A DNA stretch of 39,110 bases, from positions 29,295 to 68,404 of the forward strand of contig JADMJT010000001.1 in the NCBI GenBank assembly GCA_018781585.1. The letters run 5' to 3'. This stretch comes from Burkholderiales bacterium. Its GTDB lineage: Bacteria; Pseudomonadota; Gammaproteobacteria; Burkholderiales; Thiobacteraceae. The first letter of the stretch is position 1; each line of letters starts with the position of its first letter. The position numbers and the translations under genes were made by a program. A model generated the notes under the pieces. The model was given only the letters and a program-made list of their open reading frames with translations, was not told where the DNA came from and did not search any database. Below, piece after piece: positions 15,588 to 22,501 of this stretch.

Positions 15588-16013
15588 TTACTTCCCGCCA
15601 CCCGTTAAGTCTTGTACATCGGGCACTTGGAAAGTCCCCTGCAGGTTCAGCAGTTTATCGCGGTGCTCCCGCGCGAGCTTTTGAAGCATTTTTTCGCCCG
15701 CCGAGGTGAGGTGCACTTCCACCTCGCGCCGGTCTACCTTGCCTTGCGCTCGATAGACCAGCCCTAGCTTTTCACAGCGCGACACCAGCGATACGACGCC
15801 ATGGTGATGGGACTGTAACCGTTCCGAGAGCTCGCCGATGGTCGCCCATTCCCGGCCCGGATAACCCTTCAAATGAAGCATCAGCAGATACTGAAGATGG
15901 GTAACGCCATATTGGTGGGTGAGCTCCTCGCTAAACCGTATAAAACGCCGTAATTGGTAGCGAAAGTTGGAGAGTGTTTCGAATTCCTGCTTGGTAAGGG
16001 TGCCCTTGCTCAT
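15588..16013 (-). CDS. MarR-family transcriptional regulator
   Basis: A 141-residue winged-helix regulator. It shows the MarR layout: N-terminal dimer helices (FRYQLRRFIRFSEELTHQYGVTHLQYLLML), the recognition helix region IGELSERLQSHHHGVVSLVSRCEKLGLV around residues 58-85, the wing with the family DRR pattern (GKVDRREVEVHLT) and a C-terminal helix. It is divergent from a DsrC-like gene and a strong palindrome lies between them, so it probably controls that gene and itself. The ligand is unknown; a sulfur species is a guess from the neighbour. No Cys is present, so a thiol-based redox switch like OhrR is not supported. Confidence 0.88.
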   Translation of the reverse strand: MSKGTLTKQEFETLSNFRYQLRRFIRFSEELTHQYGVTHLQYLLMLHLKGYPGREWATIGELSERLQSHHHGVVSLVSRCEKLGLVYRAQGKVDRREVEVHLTSAGEKMLQKLAREHRDKLLNLQGTFQVPDVQDLTGGGK

Positions 16014-16055
16014 GTTTTGATGCTACCCATAGTGAGTATCTTTCGCCTACCGCTA

Positions 16056-16090
16056 TTGCACCGCCCAAATATATCACGTTATGATATATT
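16056..16090 (+). promoter_or_regulatory. dsrC-like gene promoter with overlapping palindromic operator
   Basis: AATATATCA (16068-16076) and TGATATATT (16082-16090) are exact 9-bp inverted arms with a 5-bp centre CGTTA. A promoter TTGCAC (16056-16061), 18 bp, TATGAT (16080-16085) directs transcription to the DsrC-like gene; its -10 lies within the palindrome. A repressor bound there would block the polymerase. The divergent MarR is the natural candidate. Confidence 0.7.
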
Positions 16091-16132
16091 AATCCCATAG
16101 CCGTTTGGCTTACTTTTTTCGTGGAGGTGTTA

Positions 16133-16459
16133 ATGGAAACGTCTTTTCCCTTGCCGACCCTGGATGCGGAAGGCTACTTGGTGGAGCCGCAGGATTGGGG
16201 CCCAGCGCTCGCGGAAGAATTTGCCCGTCAGGAAAATATCCAACTCAGCGAAGATCACTGGGATGTGATCCACTTTATGCGCGACTATTACGAAGAGCAT
16301 CAAGTCATTCCCGATGCGCGCTTCGCCATCAAGCACCTGTCGACACGGCTGGGAGCGGTGGCGCGCAATCGATTATTCGAGCTGTTTCCCTATGGCTACG
16401 TCAAACAGGCATGCAGGATCGCCGGTATGAAACGGCCCCGTGCGTGGAGCACGGGTTGA
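16133..16459 (+). CDS. DsrC/TusE-family sulfur-relay-like protein lacking the C-terminal Cys
   Basis: A 108-residue DsrC/TusE fold protein: DAEGYLVEPQDWGPALAEEFARQENI, HWDVIHFMRDYYEEHQVIP and LFPYGYVKQACRIAGMKRP. In DsrC two Cys in the flexible C-terminal arm carry sulfur; TusE keeps only the last one. Here the inner Cys (KQACRIAG) is present but the penultimate-position Cys is replaced by an RAWSTG ending. It may therefore be a regulatory or carrier variant rather than a true TusE. The ATG at 16133 follows GGAGG by 6 bp; a GTG at 16121 is rejected. A perfect 7-bp hairpin (CCCGTGC/GCACGGG) lies in the last codons without a T-run. The gene is convergent with hslU. Confidence 0.87.
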   Translation: METSFPLPTLDAEGYLVEPQDWGPALAEEFARQENIQLSEDHWDVIHFMRDYYEEHQVIPDARFAIKHLSTRLGAVARNRLFELFPYGYVKQACRIAGMKRPRAWSTG

Positions 16460-16485
16460 GTTGATGCGGCATCGCGTTGCAGCCT

Positions 16486-17826
16486 TTAAAGCACGTACCG
16501 CGCTAAATCCTCGCTCTTTGCCAACGCTTGCAGTTTGCCGTTCACATACGCGGCATCGATGGTGATGGTTGCGCCGCTTTGCTTGTCCGCTTCAAACGCA
16601 AGCTCTTCCAATAGCTTTTCGATCACGGTGTAGAGCCTGCGCGCGCCGATGTTTTCGGTGCGCTCGTTGACCTCAAAAGCAATTTCGGCCATGCGTTGGA
16701 TACCGTCGTCGGTGAATTCCAAATGCACGCCCTCGGTGGCCAGCAGCGCTTGGTATTGGCGGGTGAGGCAGGCGTCGGTGCTGGTCAATATGCGTGCGAA
16801 ATCTTCAACCGTGAGCGAATTGAGTTCGACCCGGATCGGAAACCGGCCCTGCAGCTCGGGAATCAGGTCCGATGGCTTAGCGAGATGAAAGGCGCCGCTG
16901 CCGATGAACAGGATGTGATCGGTTTTGACCATGCCGTATTTGGTGCTGACCGTCGTGCCTTCGACCAGCGGCAGCAAATCACGCTGCACGCCTTGACGCG
17001 ATACCTCCGCGCCGCCGGTTTCACCGCGGCTAGTGATTTTATCGATCTCGTCGAGGAATACGATGCCGTTCTGCTCGACGTTTTTCACCGCGTCAAGCTT
17101 AAGGTCTTCCTCGTTCACCATCTTCAGCGCTTCTTCTTCGGTAAGCAGCTTGAAGGCTTCGCGCACGGTGAGTTTGCGCTGCTTCTTACGGCTGCCGCCG
17201 AGATTTTGGAACATGCCTTGTAGCTGCGCGGTCATATCTTCCATGCCGGGTGGGGCGAAAATTTCCATATGCGCGCTCGCAGCGCTCACTTCGATTTCGA
17301 TTTCCTTGTCGTCAAGCTTACCCTCGCGCAGCATTTTGCGAAATTTCTGCCGTGTAACGCTCTCTTCTGGCTTAAGCTCGGGTTCCTCGCCGAACCCGAA
17401 ACCGTCCTCGCGCGCCGATGGCAACAGCGCATCGAGCACACGCTCTTCGGCCATCTCTTCGGCGCGGAATTGAACCTGCTGAGTCGCCTGCTCGCGCGCT
17501 TGTTTCACCGCCATCTCGACCAGATCACGGATAATCGTATCCACGTCGCGCCCGACGTAACCGACTTCAGTGAATTTGGTTGCTTCAATCTTGATGAAGG
17601 GCGCATCGGCCAGCCGCGCCAAGCGGCGCGCGATCTCAGTTTTACCCACGCCGGTCGGACCGATCATGAGGATATTTTTGGGGGTGATTTCCTGGCGCAG
17701 CGGCTGCTCAACTTGTGCGCGCCGCCAGCGGTTGCGCAGCGCAATGGCCACCGCGCGCTTCGCTGCATCTTGGCCGACAATGTGTTTGTCCAATTCGTGG
17801 ACGATTTCTTTTGGGGTCATCTGCAT
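16486..17826 (-). CDS. hslU: HslU ATPase subunit of the HslUV protease
   Basis: A 446-residue AAA+ unfoldase of the ClpX/HslU type. It starts with [33 protein letters not shown], the HslU signature. Walker A is GPTGVGKT at 56-63, Walker B is IVFLDEIDK, and the sensor/arginine region and [11 protein letters not shown] follow. The C-terminus LARYVL resembles the tail that docks into HslV. It unfolds substrates for HslV in the cytoplasm. It lies 27 bp after hslV in the same orientation. No separate promoter is visible and no sigma32 consensus was recognised before hslV. Confidence 0.97.
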   Translation of the reverse strand: MQMTPKEIVHELDKHIVGQDAAKRAVAIALRNRWRRAQVEQPLRQEITPKNILMIGPTGVGKTEIARRLARLADAPFIKIEATKFTEVGYVGRDVDTIIRDLVEMAVKQAREQATQQVQFRAEEMAEERVLDALLPSAREDGFGFGEEPELKPEESVTRQKFRKMLREGKLDDKEIEIEVSAASAHMEIFAPPGMEDMTAQLQGMFQNLGGSRKKQRKLTVREAFKLLTEEEALKMVNEEDLKLDAVKNVEQNGIVFLDEIDKITSRGETGGAEVSRQGVQRDLLPLVEGTTVSTKYGMVKTDHILFIGSGAFHLAKPSDLIPELQGRFPIRVELNSLTVEDFARILTSTDACLTRQYQALLATEGVHLEFTDDGIQRMAEIAFEVNERTENIGARRLYTVIEKLLEELAFEADKQSGATITIDAAYVNGKLQALAKSEDLARYVL

Positions 17827-17853
17827 AGTGTTGGCGTGACGTGTGTGGGCACT

Positions 17854-18390
17854 TTACTCAAGCACTTCAATGACGTGATTATGGTTAGTGTAGATGCACA
17901 AATCGGCGGCAATGGTGAGCGCTTGCTTGATAATTTCAGGCGGCGTCATTTCCGTGTGTTCAAGCAAAGCGCGCGCTGCGCTTTGGGCATAAGGGCCGCC
18001 GCTGCCAATCGCAATCAGGCCATCCTCCGGCTCCAGCACATCGCCGTTGCCCGTGAGGATAAGCGAGGTTTCGTGATCCGCTACGGCCAGCATGGCTTCC
18101 AAGCGGCGTAGGATGCGATCGGTGCGCCAATCCTTGGCCAACTCGACCGCGGAACGCACCAGATGGCCTTGATGCTTTTCCAGCTTGGCTTCAAAACGTT
18201 CGAACAGGGTAAACGCATCGGCCGTGCCGCCGGCAAACCCAGCGAGAATTTTATCGTGAAACAAGCGGCGCACTTTGCGTGCCGTGGCCTTAACCACAAT
18301 ATTACCCAAGGTCACTTGGCCGTCGCCGCCCAACGCGACGTGATTGCCGCGCCGAACGGAAAGAATAGTCGTACCGCGAAATTGCTCCAT
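17854..18390 (-). CDS. hslV: HslV peptidase subunit
   Basis: A 178-residue Thr-peptidase with proteasome-beta fold. The start is taken as the ATG at 18390, giving MEQFRG before TTILSVRR. The first Thr (residue 7 here) corresponds to the catalytic N-terminal Thr of mature E. coli HslV, so a six-residue leader would have to be removed; this leader type is common in betaproteobacteria. [38 protein letters not shown] and [16 protein letters not shown] are all family-typical. A TTG-started extension from 18405 is unlikely. The upstream STAS gene ends 29 bp before it. Confidence 0.96.
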   Translation of the reverse strand: MEQFRGTTILSVRRGNHVALGGDGQVTLGNIVVKATARKVRRLFHDKILAGFAGGTADAFTLFERFEAKLEKHQGHLVRSAVELAKDWRTDRILRRLEAMLAVADHETSLILTGNGDVLEPEDGLIAIGSGGPYAQSAARALLEHTEMTPPEIIKQALTIAADLCIYTNHNHVIEVLE

Positions 18391-18419
18391 GAGGGAATCC
18401 AACAAAAATTGAAAGTGAA

Positions 18420-19613
18420 CTAGCGGGATTTCTTGCGAATAATGGTGGCGTACTCGGTGACCCCCATGACATCGAACAACGCATGGATCATGCCATTCGC
18501 ACCACTGATCACGACCTGCTTGCCGCGTTGATTCAAATTCACGAGGGTGCCGATAAAGGCGCCCACGGTCACGAAATCAACTCGCGTCGCATTCGACATA
18601 TCGATGTGAATCTCAGTGCGGTTTTCGGCATGGCGCTCGAGATCGCGTAATTTATGGCCGCTATCGCTCGACAGCACCCCTTCGATGATGAAGCATTCTA
18701 CTTCGAGCATAGGCTCTTGCACTTCCATATCGCTGGCGCCTGCGGTCTGCACGGTTTCCGGCAAAGCCTCCCAGGATGGCGGAGAAAGCTCGAATGTCAC
18801 CGCGTAATCGATCGCCGCATCTTCAAATTCATTCTGCAAACTGAGAATTTGATACAGCTCGAATAATAAGGCCCAGTAACGCATTTCCTGGCGCGCGGTG
18901 CCATCTAGTTGGCCTTTAATGATTTGTACGAATTCCTTGGCGCCGGCCACGCTAATGCGTTTTTCGCCGCGCCGAATCGAATGCAATACCGCTGCCAGCC
19001 GCGCGGCGGTTTCCGCATCAATCGCGCTGGCGGAGACCATATCCAATTTCACGCCGCCTTCTGCCTCGGCCAGGCTCGGCAAGCGGTCAATGTCCGCAAG
19101 CTGCGCGGGGCCAATTTCGCCTTTCAGTTGTACTCCGCTTGCCATGCCGCGCTTGGGTTGCAGCTTTGCGGTCATGGTGGCCGCGCGCGCGCCTTCCCAC
19201 ACGGGTGCAGAGCGCTCGTACTTGACGATAAATTCCATCGATAGTTCGTCAAATTGTTGCTTCATACCCAATAGTTGATACAAATCGAACAGCAGCAACC
19301 AAGGATGCAGATCGCGCGCCTCGGCATTTTCCTTGATGAAATGCAGCAAGGTGGAAATCGCCTCTGTCACGCGCTCATTGGCGTAGAGGATGGCAGCTTC
19401 TTCCACTGCGGAATGCGACTCGGCCGTCGCGCTCGCCCCATCAAACGATAACGCATCGAATTCCACCCTCTCCATTTCAGCAGAGGGGGAAGGGGGCGCT
19501 GATGCAGGCGCCTGGGTCGCAGGACCGCCCGCAGGGGGCTTGGGCGCGACCGGTCTAGGCGGCGTCAGCGTCTGGGGCTCTTCGCCCTTGCGTTTAAAAA
19601 AAGAAAATACCAC
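18420..19613 (-). CDS. protein with tandem helical and STAS-like units
   Basis: A 397-residue cytoplasmic protein with no recognised name. After a Pro/Ala-rich linker (to about 50), residues 71-140 form a helical unit ([22 protein letters not shown]), 160-235 a STAS-like unit ([23 protein letters not shown]), 236-282 a second helical unit ([20 protein letters not shown]) and 304-393 a clearer STAS domain ([27 protein letters not shown]). The two halves align, showing internal duplication. STAS domains are anti-sigma antagonists or lipid/protein interaction modules. Serine in the DMS position of the second unit could be a phosphorylation site. Placement upstream of hslVU suggests but does not prove a role in stress control. 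Confidence 0.75.
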   Translation of the reverse strand: MVFSFFKRKGEEPQTLTPPRPVAPKPPAGGPATQAPASAPPSPSAEMERVEFDALSFDGASATAESHSAVEEAAILYANERVTEAISTLLHFIKENAEARDLHPWLLLFDLYQLLGMKQQFDELSMEFIVKYERSAPVWEGARAATMTAKLQPKRGMASGVQLKGEIGPAQLADIDRLPSLAEAEGGVKLDMVSASAIDAETAARLAAVLHSIRRGEKRISVAGAKEFVQIIKGQLDGTARQEMRYWALLFELYQILSLQNEFEDAAIDYAVTFELSPPSWEALPETVQTAGASDMEVQEPMLEVECFIIEGVLSSDSGHKLRDLERHAENRTEIHIDMSNATRVDFVTVGAFIGTLVNLNQRGKQVVISGANGMIHALFDVMGVTEYATIIRKKSR

Positions 19614-19759
19614 GTGGTCTCGGGGTGAGGTTGAATCGAGAATTAAACCATTAACCTGGGGGATGGGCGCTACTTGTTTGCGTCCATCAGCATTTCATTC
19701 CACGATACTCATCATAAAGGCAATACGCACCCCCTTCAAGCATTCGCGCGGGCCAAAAG

Positions 19760-19786
19760 AAAAAGGCGGCATGAAGCCGCCTTTTT
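19760..19786 (-). terminator. intrinsic terminator after rpmE
   Basis: GGCGGC (19765-19770) pairs with GCCGCC (19776-19781) around ATGAA, with A5 before and T5 after, so it works in either direction. It is 15 bp beyond the rpmE stop. The rest of the 188-bp gap to the STAS gene has no other feature recognised. Confidence 0.88.
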
Positions 19787-19801
19787 CCGAAAATACCAAG
19801 C

Positions 19802-20005
19802 TTATTTTTTCGCGTATTTTTGCCGAAATTTTTCCACGCGACCGGCAGTATCCAGGATCTTTTGCTTGCCTGTGTAGAACGGGTGGCACTGCGAGCATAC
19901 CTCGATGTTCAAGTTGCGGCCCATGGTAGAGCCCGTCTTGAATGTGTTGCCGCAGCTGCAAGTCACGGAAATTTCAGCGTATTCCGGGTGAGTTTCGGGT
20001 TTCAT
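19802..20005 (-). CDS. rpmE: 50S ribosomal protein L31, zinc-binding form
   Basis: A 67-residue L31. Cys16 and Cys18 (TCSCGN) and Cys37 and Cys40 (VCSQC) form the zinc site, so this is the C+ form that is exchanged for a Cys-free paralogue when zinc is scarce in organisms that have both. [22 protein letters not shown] is the L31 signature. AAGGA lies 8 bp before the ATG. A promoter is proposed at 20060-20088 and a terminator follows. Confidence 0.96.
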   Translation of the reverse strand: MKPETHPEYAEISVTCSCGNTFKTGSTMGRNLNIEVCSQCHPFYTGKQKILDTAGRVEKFRQKYAKK

Positions 20006-20059
20006 AACCTAATCCTTAACAGGGTGCCCACGCCGACAGGGCGGGGCAGAAAGGGCGCT

Positions 20060-20088
20060 ATTATCCCTAATAACACCGGCCTATGCAA
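20060..20088 (-). promoter_or_regulatory. candidate rpmE promoter
   Basis: On the minus strand TTGCAT (20083-20088) and GATAAT (20060-20065) are separated by 17 bp, 54 bp before the rpmE ATG. The -35 match is partial. Confidence 0.4.
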
Positions 20089-20094
20089 GCAGCC

Positions 20095-21354
20095 TTAGCC
20101 GCGCCGCATGGAATCGAAAAATTCCGCGTTGTTTTTGGTCGCGCGCAGTTTGTCGTGTAAAAACTCCATCGCTTCCAGATCGTCCATCGGATATAACACT
20201 TTGCGCAGCACCCAGATTTTTTGCAGCACGTCCGGTTTGATCAGCAATTCCTCGCGCCGGGTACCCGAGCGGTTAACGTTGATCGCGGGGTAGAGCCGCT
20301 TCTCGGCCATGCGCCGGTCGAGATGAATCTCCATATTGCCGGTGCCTTTGAATTCTTCGTAGATCACGTCATCCATGCGCGAACCGGTATCGACCAGCGC
20401 GGTGGCAATAATGGTGAGCGAGCCGCCTTCCTCGATATTGCGCGCCGCGCCGAAGAAGCGCTTGGGGCGTTGCAAGGCATTGGCATCCACACCGCCGGTC
20501 AGCACCTTACCCGAAGCCGGGACGACGGTATTGTAGGCGCGCGCCAAGCGGGTGATGGAATCCAGCAGAATCACCACGTCTTTTTTGTGCTCGACCAGAC
20601 GCTTGGCTTTCTCCAATACCATTTCGGCCACTTGCACATGGCGCGTGGCAGGCTCATCGAACGTCGACGCCACCACTTCACCGCGCACCGTACGCGTCAT
20701 TTCGGTCACTTCTTCCGGACGCTCATCGATCAACAGCACGATCATGACCACATCCGGATGATTGGCGGTAATGGCGTGTGCGATGTGTTGCAGCATGACC
20801 GTCTTGCCGGACTTGGGCGAGGCCACGAGCAAACCGCGCTGGCCCTTGCCGATGGGCGCGATCATATCGATCACGCGACTGGTCAGGTTTTCTTCGGCGT
20901 TGATATCGCGTTCGAGTTTGAGTGGTTTGGTCGGAAATAAGGGGGTTAAATTTTCAAACAGAATTTTGTTCTTAGCGTTCTCCGGCGACTCGCCGTTGAC
21001 CGTGTCCACCTTAACCAGCGCGAAATAACGCTCACCGTCCTTGGGCGTGCGGATCTCGCCTTCGATCGTATCGCCGGTATGCAAGTTAAAGCGGCGAATC
21101 TGGCTCGGGCTAACATAGATATCGTCCGGCCCGGCAAGGTAAGAAGTATCGGGCGAACGCAGGAAGCCGAAGCCGTCTTGCAGCACTTCCAGCGTGCCTT
21201 CGCCGTGGATGCTCTCACCTTTGCGCGCTTGGTTCTTCAGTAGTGCGAAGATAAGGTCTTGTTTTCTAAGGCGACTTGCGCCCTCAACTTCGTGCGTGAC
21301 GGCCATGTCCACCAGCTCTTGGACGTGGAGTTGTTTGAGATCGGATAAATGCAT
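20095..21354 (-). CDS. rho: transcription termination factor Rho
   Basis: A 419-residue Rho, exactly the E. coli length, so the ATG at 21354 ([18 protein letters not shown]) is the start and an upstream in-frame 27-residue extension is rejected. The RNA-binding domain includes [29 protein letters not shown]. The ATPase domain has Walker A ASPKSGKT, the Q-loop/R-loop region and [16 protein letters not shown] (Walker B). The C-terminus [18 protein letters not shown] is typical. It is a hexameric RNA translocase that ends transcription. The 143-bp leader after trxA is extremely C-rich and G-poor, suggesting autoregulation. Confidence 0.98.
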   Translation of the reverse strand: MHLSDLKQLHVQELVDMAVTHEVEGASRLRKQDLIFALLKNQARKGESIHGEGTLEVLQDGFGFLRSPDTSYLAGPDDIYVSPSQIRRFNLHTGDTIEGEIRTPKDGERYFALVKVDTVNGESPENAKNKILFENLTPLFPTKPLKLERDINAEENLTSRVIDMIAPIGKGQRGLLVASPKSGKTVMLQHIAHAITANHPDVVMIVLLIDERPEEVTEMTRTVRGEVVASTFDEPATRHVQVAEMVLEKAKRLVEHKKDVVILLDSITRLARAYNTVVPASGKVLTGGVDANALQRPKRFFGAARNIEEGGSLTIIATALVDTGSRMDDVIYEEFKGTGNMEIHLDRRMAEKRLYPAINVNRSGTRREELLIKPDVLQKIWVLRKVLYPMDDLEAMEFLHDKLRATKNNAEFFDSMRRG

Positions 21355-21360
21355 AGACCT

Positions 21361-21408
21361 ATGGTGTCGTGTGAGGTGGAAAAATTTGGTTGGGAAGGTG
21401 GTGCGGGG
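21361..21408 (-). promoter_or_regulatory. rut-like C-rich, G-poor leader of rho
   Basis: Over these 48 bases the rho transcript would carry 24 C and only 2 G. Such a C>G bubble is the main property of Rho utilisation sites. It lies directly before the rho start codon, preceded by a GC-rich hairpin (CCGGG/CCCGG). E. coli rho is autoregulated by termination in its leader, so the same is inferred here. Confidence 0.55.
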
Positions 21409-21497
21409 CCCGGGGGATTCCCGGTATTTGAACAAGGCCCGTTAGATTTCGTTATCGGGCGCTTGCTCAGGAAACTTTAGATCCTAGCGTAGCCAGT

Positions 21498-21824
21498 TCA
21501 AACGTTGCTGTCAATAAACGCCGTCAACTGCGATTTCGACAGGGCGCCGACCTTGGTTGCCTCGACATTGCCGTTCTTGAATATCATCAAGGTCGGGATG
21601 CCGCGAATGCCATATTTGGGGGGGGTTTGCTGGTTTTCATCGATATTCAGCTTAGCGACCTTGATCTTGCCGGCGTATTCCTGTGCGACTTCATCCAAAA
21701 TCGGCGCAATCATTTTGCACGGGCCGCACCAATCTGCCCAGTAGTCCACCAGGACAGGCATCGCGGATTGCAGCACTTCTTGCTCAAACGAGTCGTCGGA
21801 TACGTAATGAATGTGTTCGCTCAT
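21498..21824 (-). CDS. trxA: thioredoxin
   Basis: A 108-residue thioredoxin with the active site WCGPC (Trp32, Cys33, Cys36) in the standard context [20 protein letters not shown], and cis-Pro in RGIPTLMIF. It reduces protein disulfides in the cytoplasm using thioredoxin reductase. The ATG at 21824 gives the normal length; an upstream in-frame extension of 37 residues is unlike the family. It precedes rho in the same direction, a pairing common in proteobacteria, with a 143-bp leader between. Confidence 0.97.
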   Translation of the reverse strand: MSEHIHYVSDDSFEQEVLQSAMPVLVDYWADWCGPCKMIAPILDEVAQEYAGKIKVAKLNIDENQQTPPKYGIRGIPTLMIFKNGNVEATKVGALSKSQLTAFIDSNV

Positions 21825-22161
21825 GGGGTCCTCATACTTAAATCCCGCTTGAAAAAGCGGTAGGGAATTGAAACAAAAAGAGTTTTTGTTTTTTACGCGG
21901 AAAAGTGGTTCTATCCTAACCAAAAAATTAGGCAATGGGAAGCACTGAAACGGTCATGGCAATAGCCACTCCAGAAAATGAAACTTGTCATGACCGTTTC
22001 CCTCTCTCCTAGCTCCCTCCCGCAAGCGGGAGAGAGGGACATAGGCTCGCTACGCGAGTTTCGCGTTTAGCGGGGAAACAGAATCGCTTTTGTTCGCGCC
22101 CGCCCGAGGCTAAAATTGCGCGACACTCATTCTTGAACAAAACAACCTTAAAAGGCACAGC
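21825..22161. other. divergent trxA/fdxA intergenic region
   Basis: This 337-bp gap separates trxA (minus) and fdxA (plus). Most of it is occupied by a dispersed repeat at 21947-22068. An AT-only stem-loop AACAAAAA-GAG-TTTTTGTT is at about 21869-21888 and is too weak to call a terminator. A TAAAAT box lies about 50 bp before fdxA and could be its -10; no firm promoter for trxA is recognised. Confidence 0.6.
21947..22068. repeat. dispersed palindromic repeat (CTCCCGCAAGCGGGAG type), copy 1
   Basis: GAAACGGTCATG (21947-21958) is inverted as CATGACCGTTTC (21989-22000), followed by a hairpin CTCCCGC-AA-GCGGGAG and GCTCGCTACGCGAG. From 21989 to about 22064 it matches, in reverse orientation, the element at 38010-38084 with few differences. 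This CTCTCCCGC..GCGGGAGAG core is a known type of dispersed repeat in proteobacteria. Confidence 0.8.
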
Positions 22162-22485
22162 ATGACCTACGTCGTTACCGAATCCTGTATCAAATGCAAA
22201 TACACCGATTGCGTGGATGTTTGCCCGGTGGACTGCTTCCATGAAGGCCCGAATTTTCTGGTGATCGATCCGGACGAATGCATCGACTGTACCTTGTGCG
22301 TGGCGGAGTGCCCGGTCGAAGCGATATTTGCCGAGGATGACGTGCCTGAAGATCAACGCGCCTTTACCGCCCTCAACGCCGAATTAGCCAAAACCTGGAA
22401 GGTCATTATTGAACGCAAGGAAAGTCCCGCCGATGCGGATGAGTGGGCCAAGGTAAAAGACAAACGCGCCCTGCTCGAACGCTAG
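22162..22485 (+). CDS. fdxA: 7Fe-8S ferredoxin
   Basis: A 107-residue ferredoxin of the Azotobacter FdI type. By alignment the [3Fe-4S] ligands are C9, C17 and C50 and the [4Fe-4S] ligands are C21, C40, C43 and C46. The sequences [20 protein letters not shown] and [19 protein letters not shown] are nearly invariant in the family, and the C-terminal extension ([21 protein letters not shown]) is the usual one. It is a low-potential electron carrier; its partner here is not known. AAAGG lies before the ATG. The AddB-type gene, which also has a Cys cluster, starts 16 bp downstream. Confidence 0.96.
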   Translation: MTYVVTESCIKCKYTDCVDVCPVDCFHEGPNFLVIDPDECIDCTLCVAECPVEAIFAEDDVPEDQRAFTALNAELAKTWKVIIERKESPADADEWAKVKDKRALLER

Positions 22486-22501
22486 ACCCCTTTGCGGCGC
22501 G

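Noticed and set aside
17269-18111. 280-codon open frame opposite hslU and hslV
   Set aside because: Both genes on the other strand are unambiguous; this frame has no domain features.
18391-18480. heat-shock sigma32 promoter before hslV
   Set aside because: No match to CTTGAAA or CCCCAT boxes with proper spacing could be found in the gap or the end of the preceding gene.
20221-20940. 239-codon open frame opposite rho
   Set aside because: Shadow of the highly conserved rho gene with a His-rich, low-complexity translation.
21355-21435. 27-residue N-terminal extension of Rho
   Set aside because: The start at 21354 gives the exact usual length; the extension is the translated C-rich leader read as protein.
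21868-21892. terminator between trxA and fdxA
   Set aside because: The stem is almost entirely A-T pairs and it lies upstream of both divergent genes, so a terminator makes no sense there.
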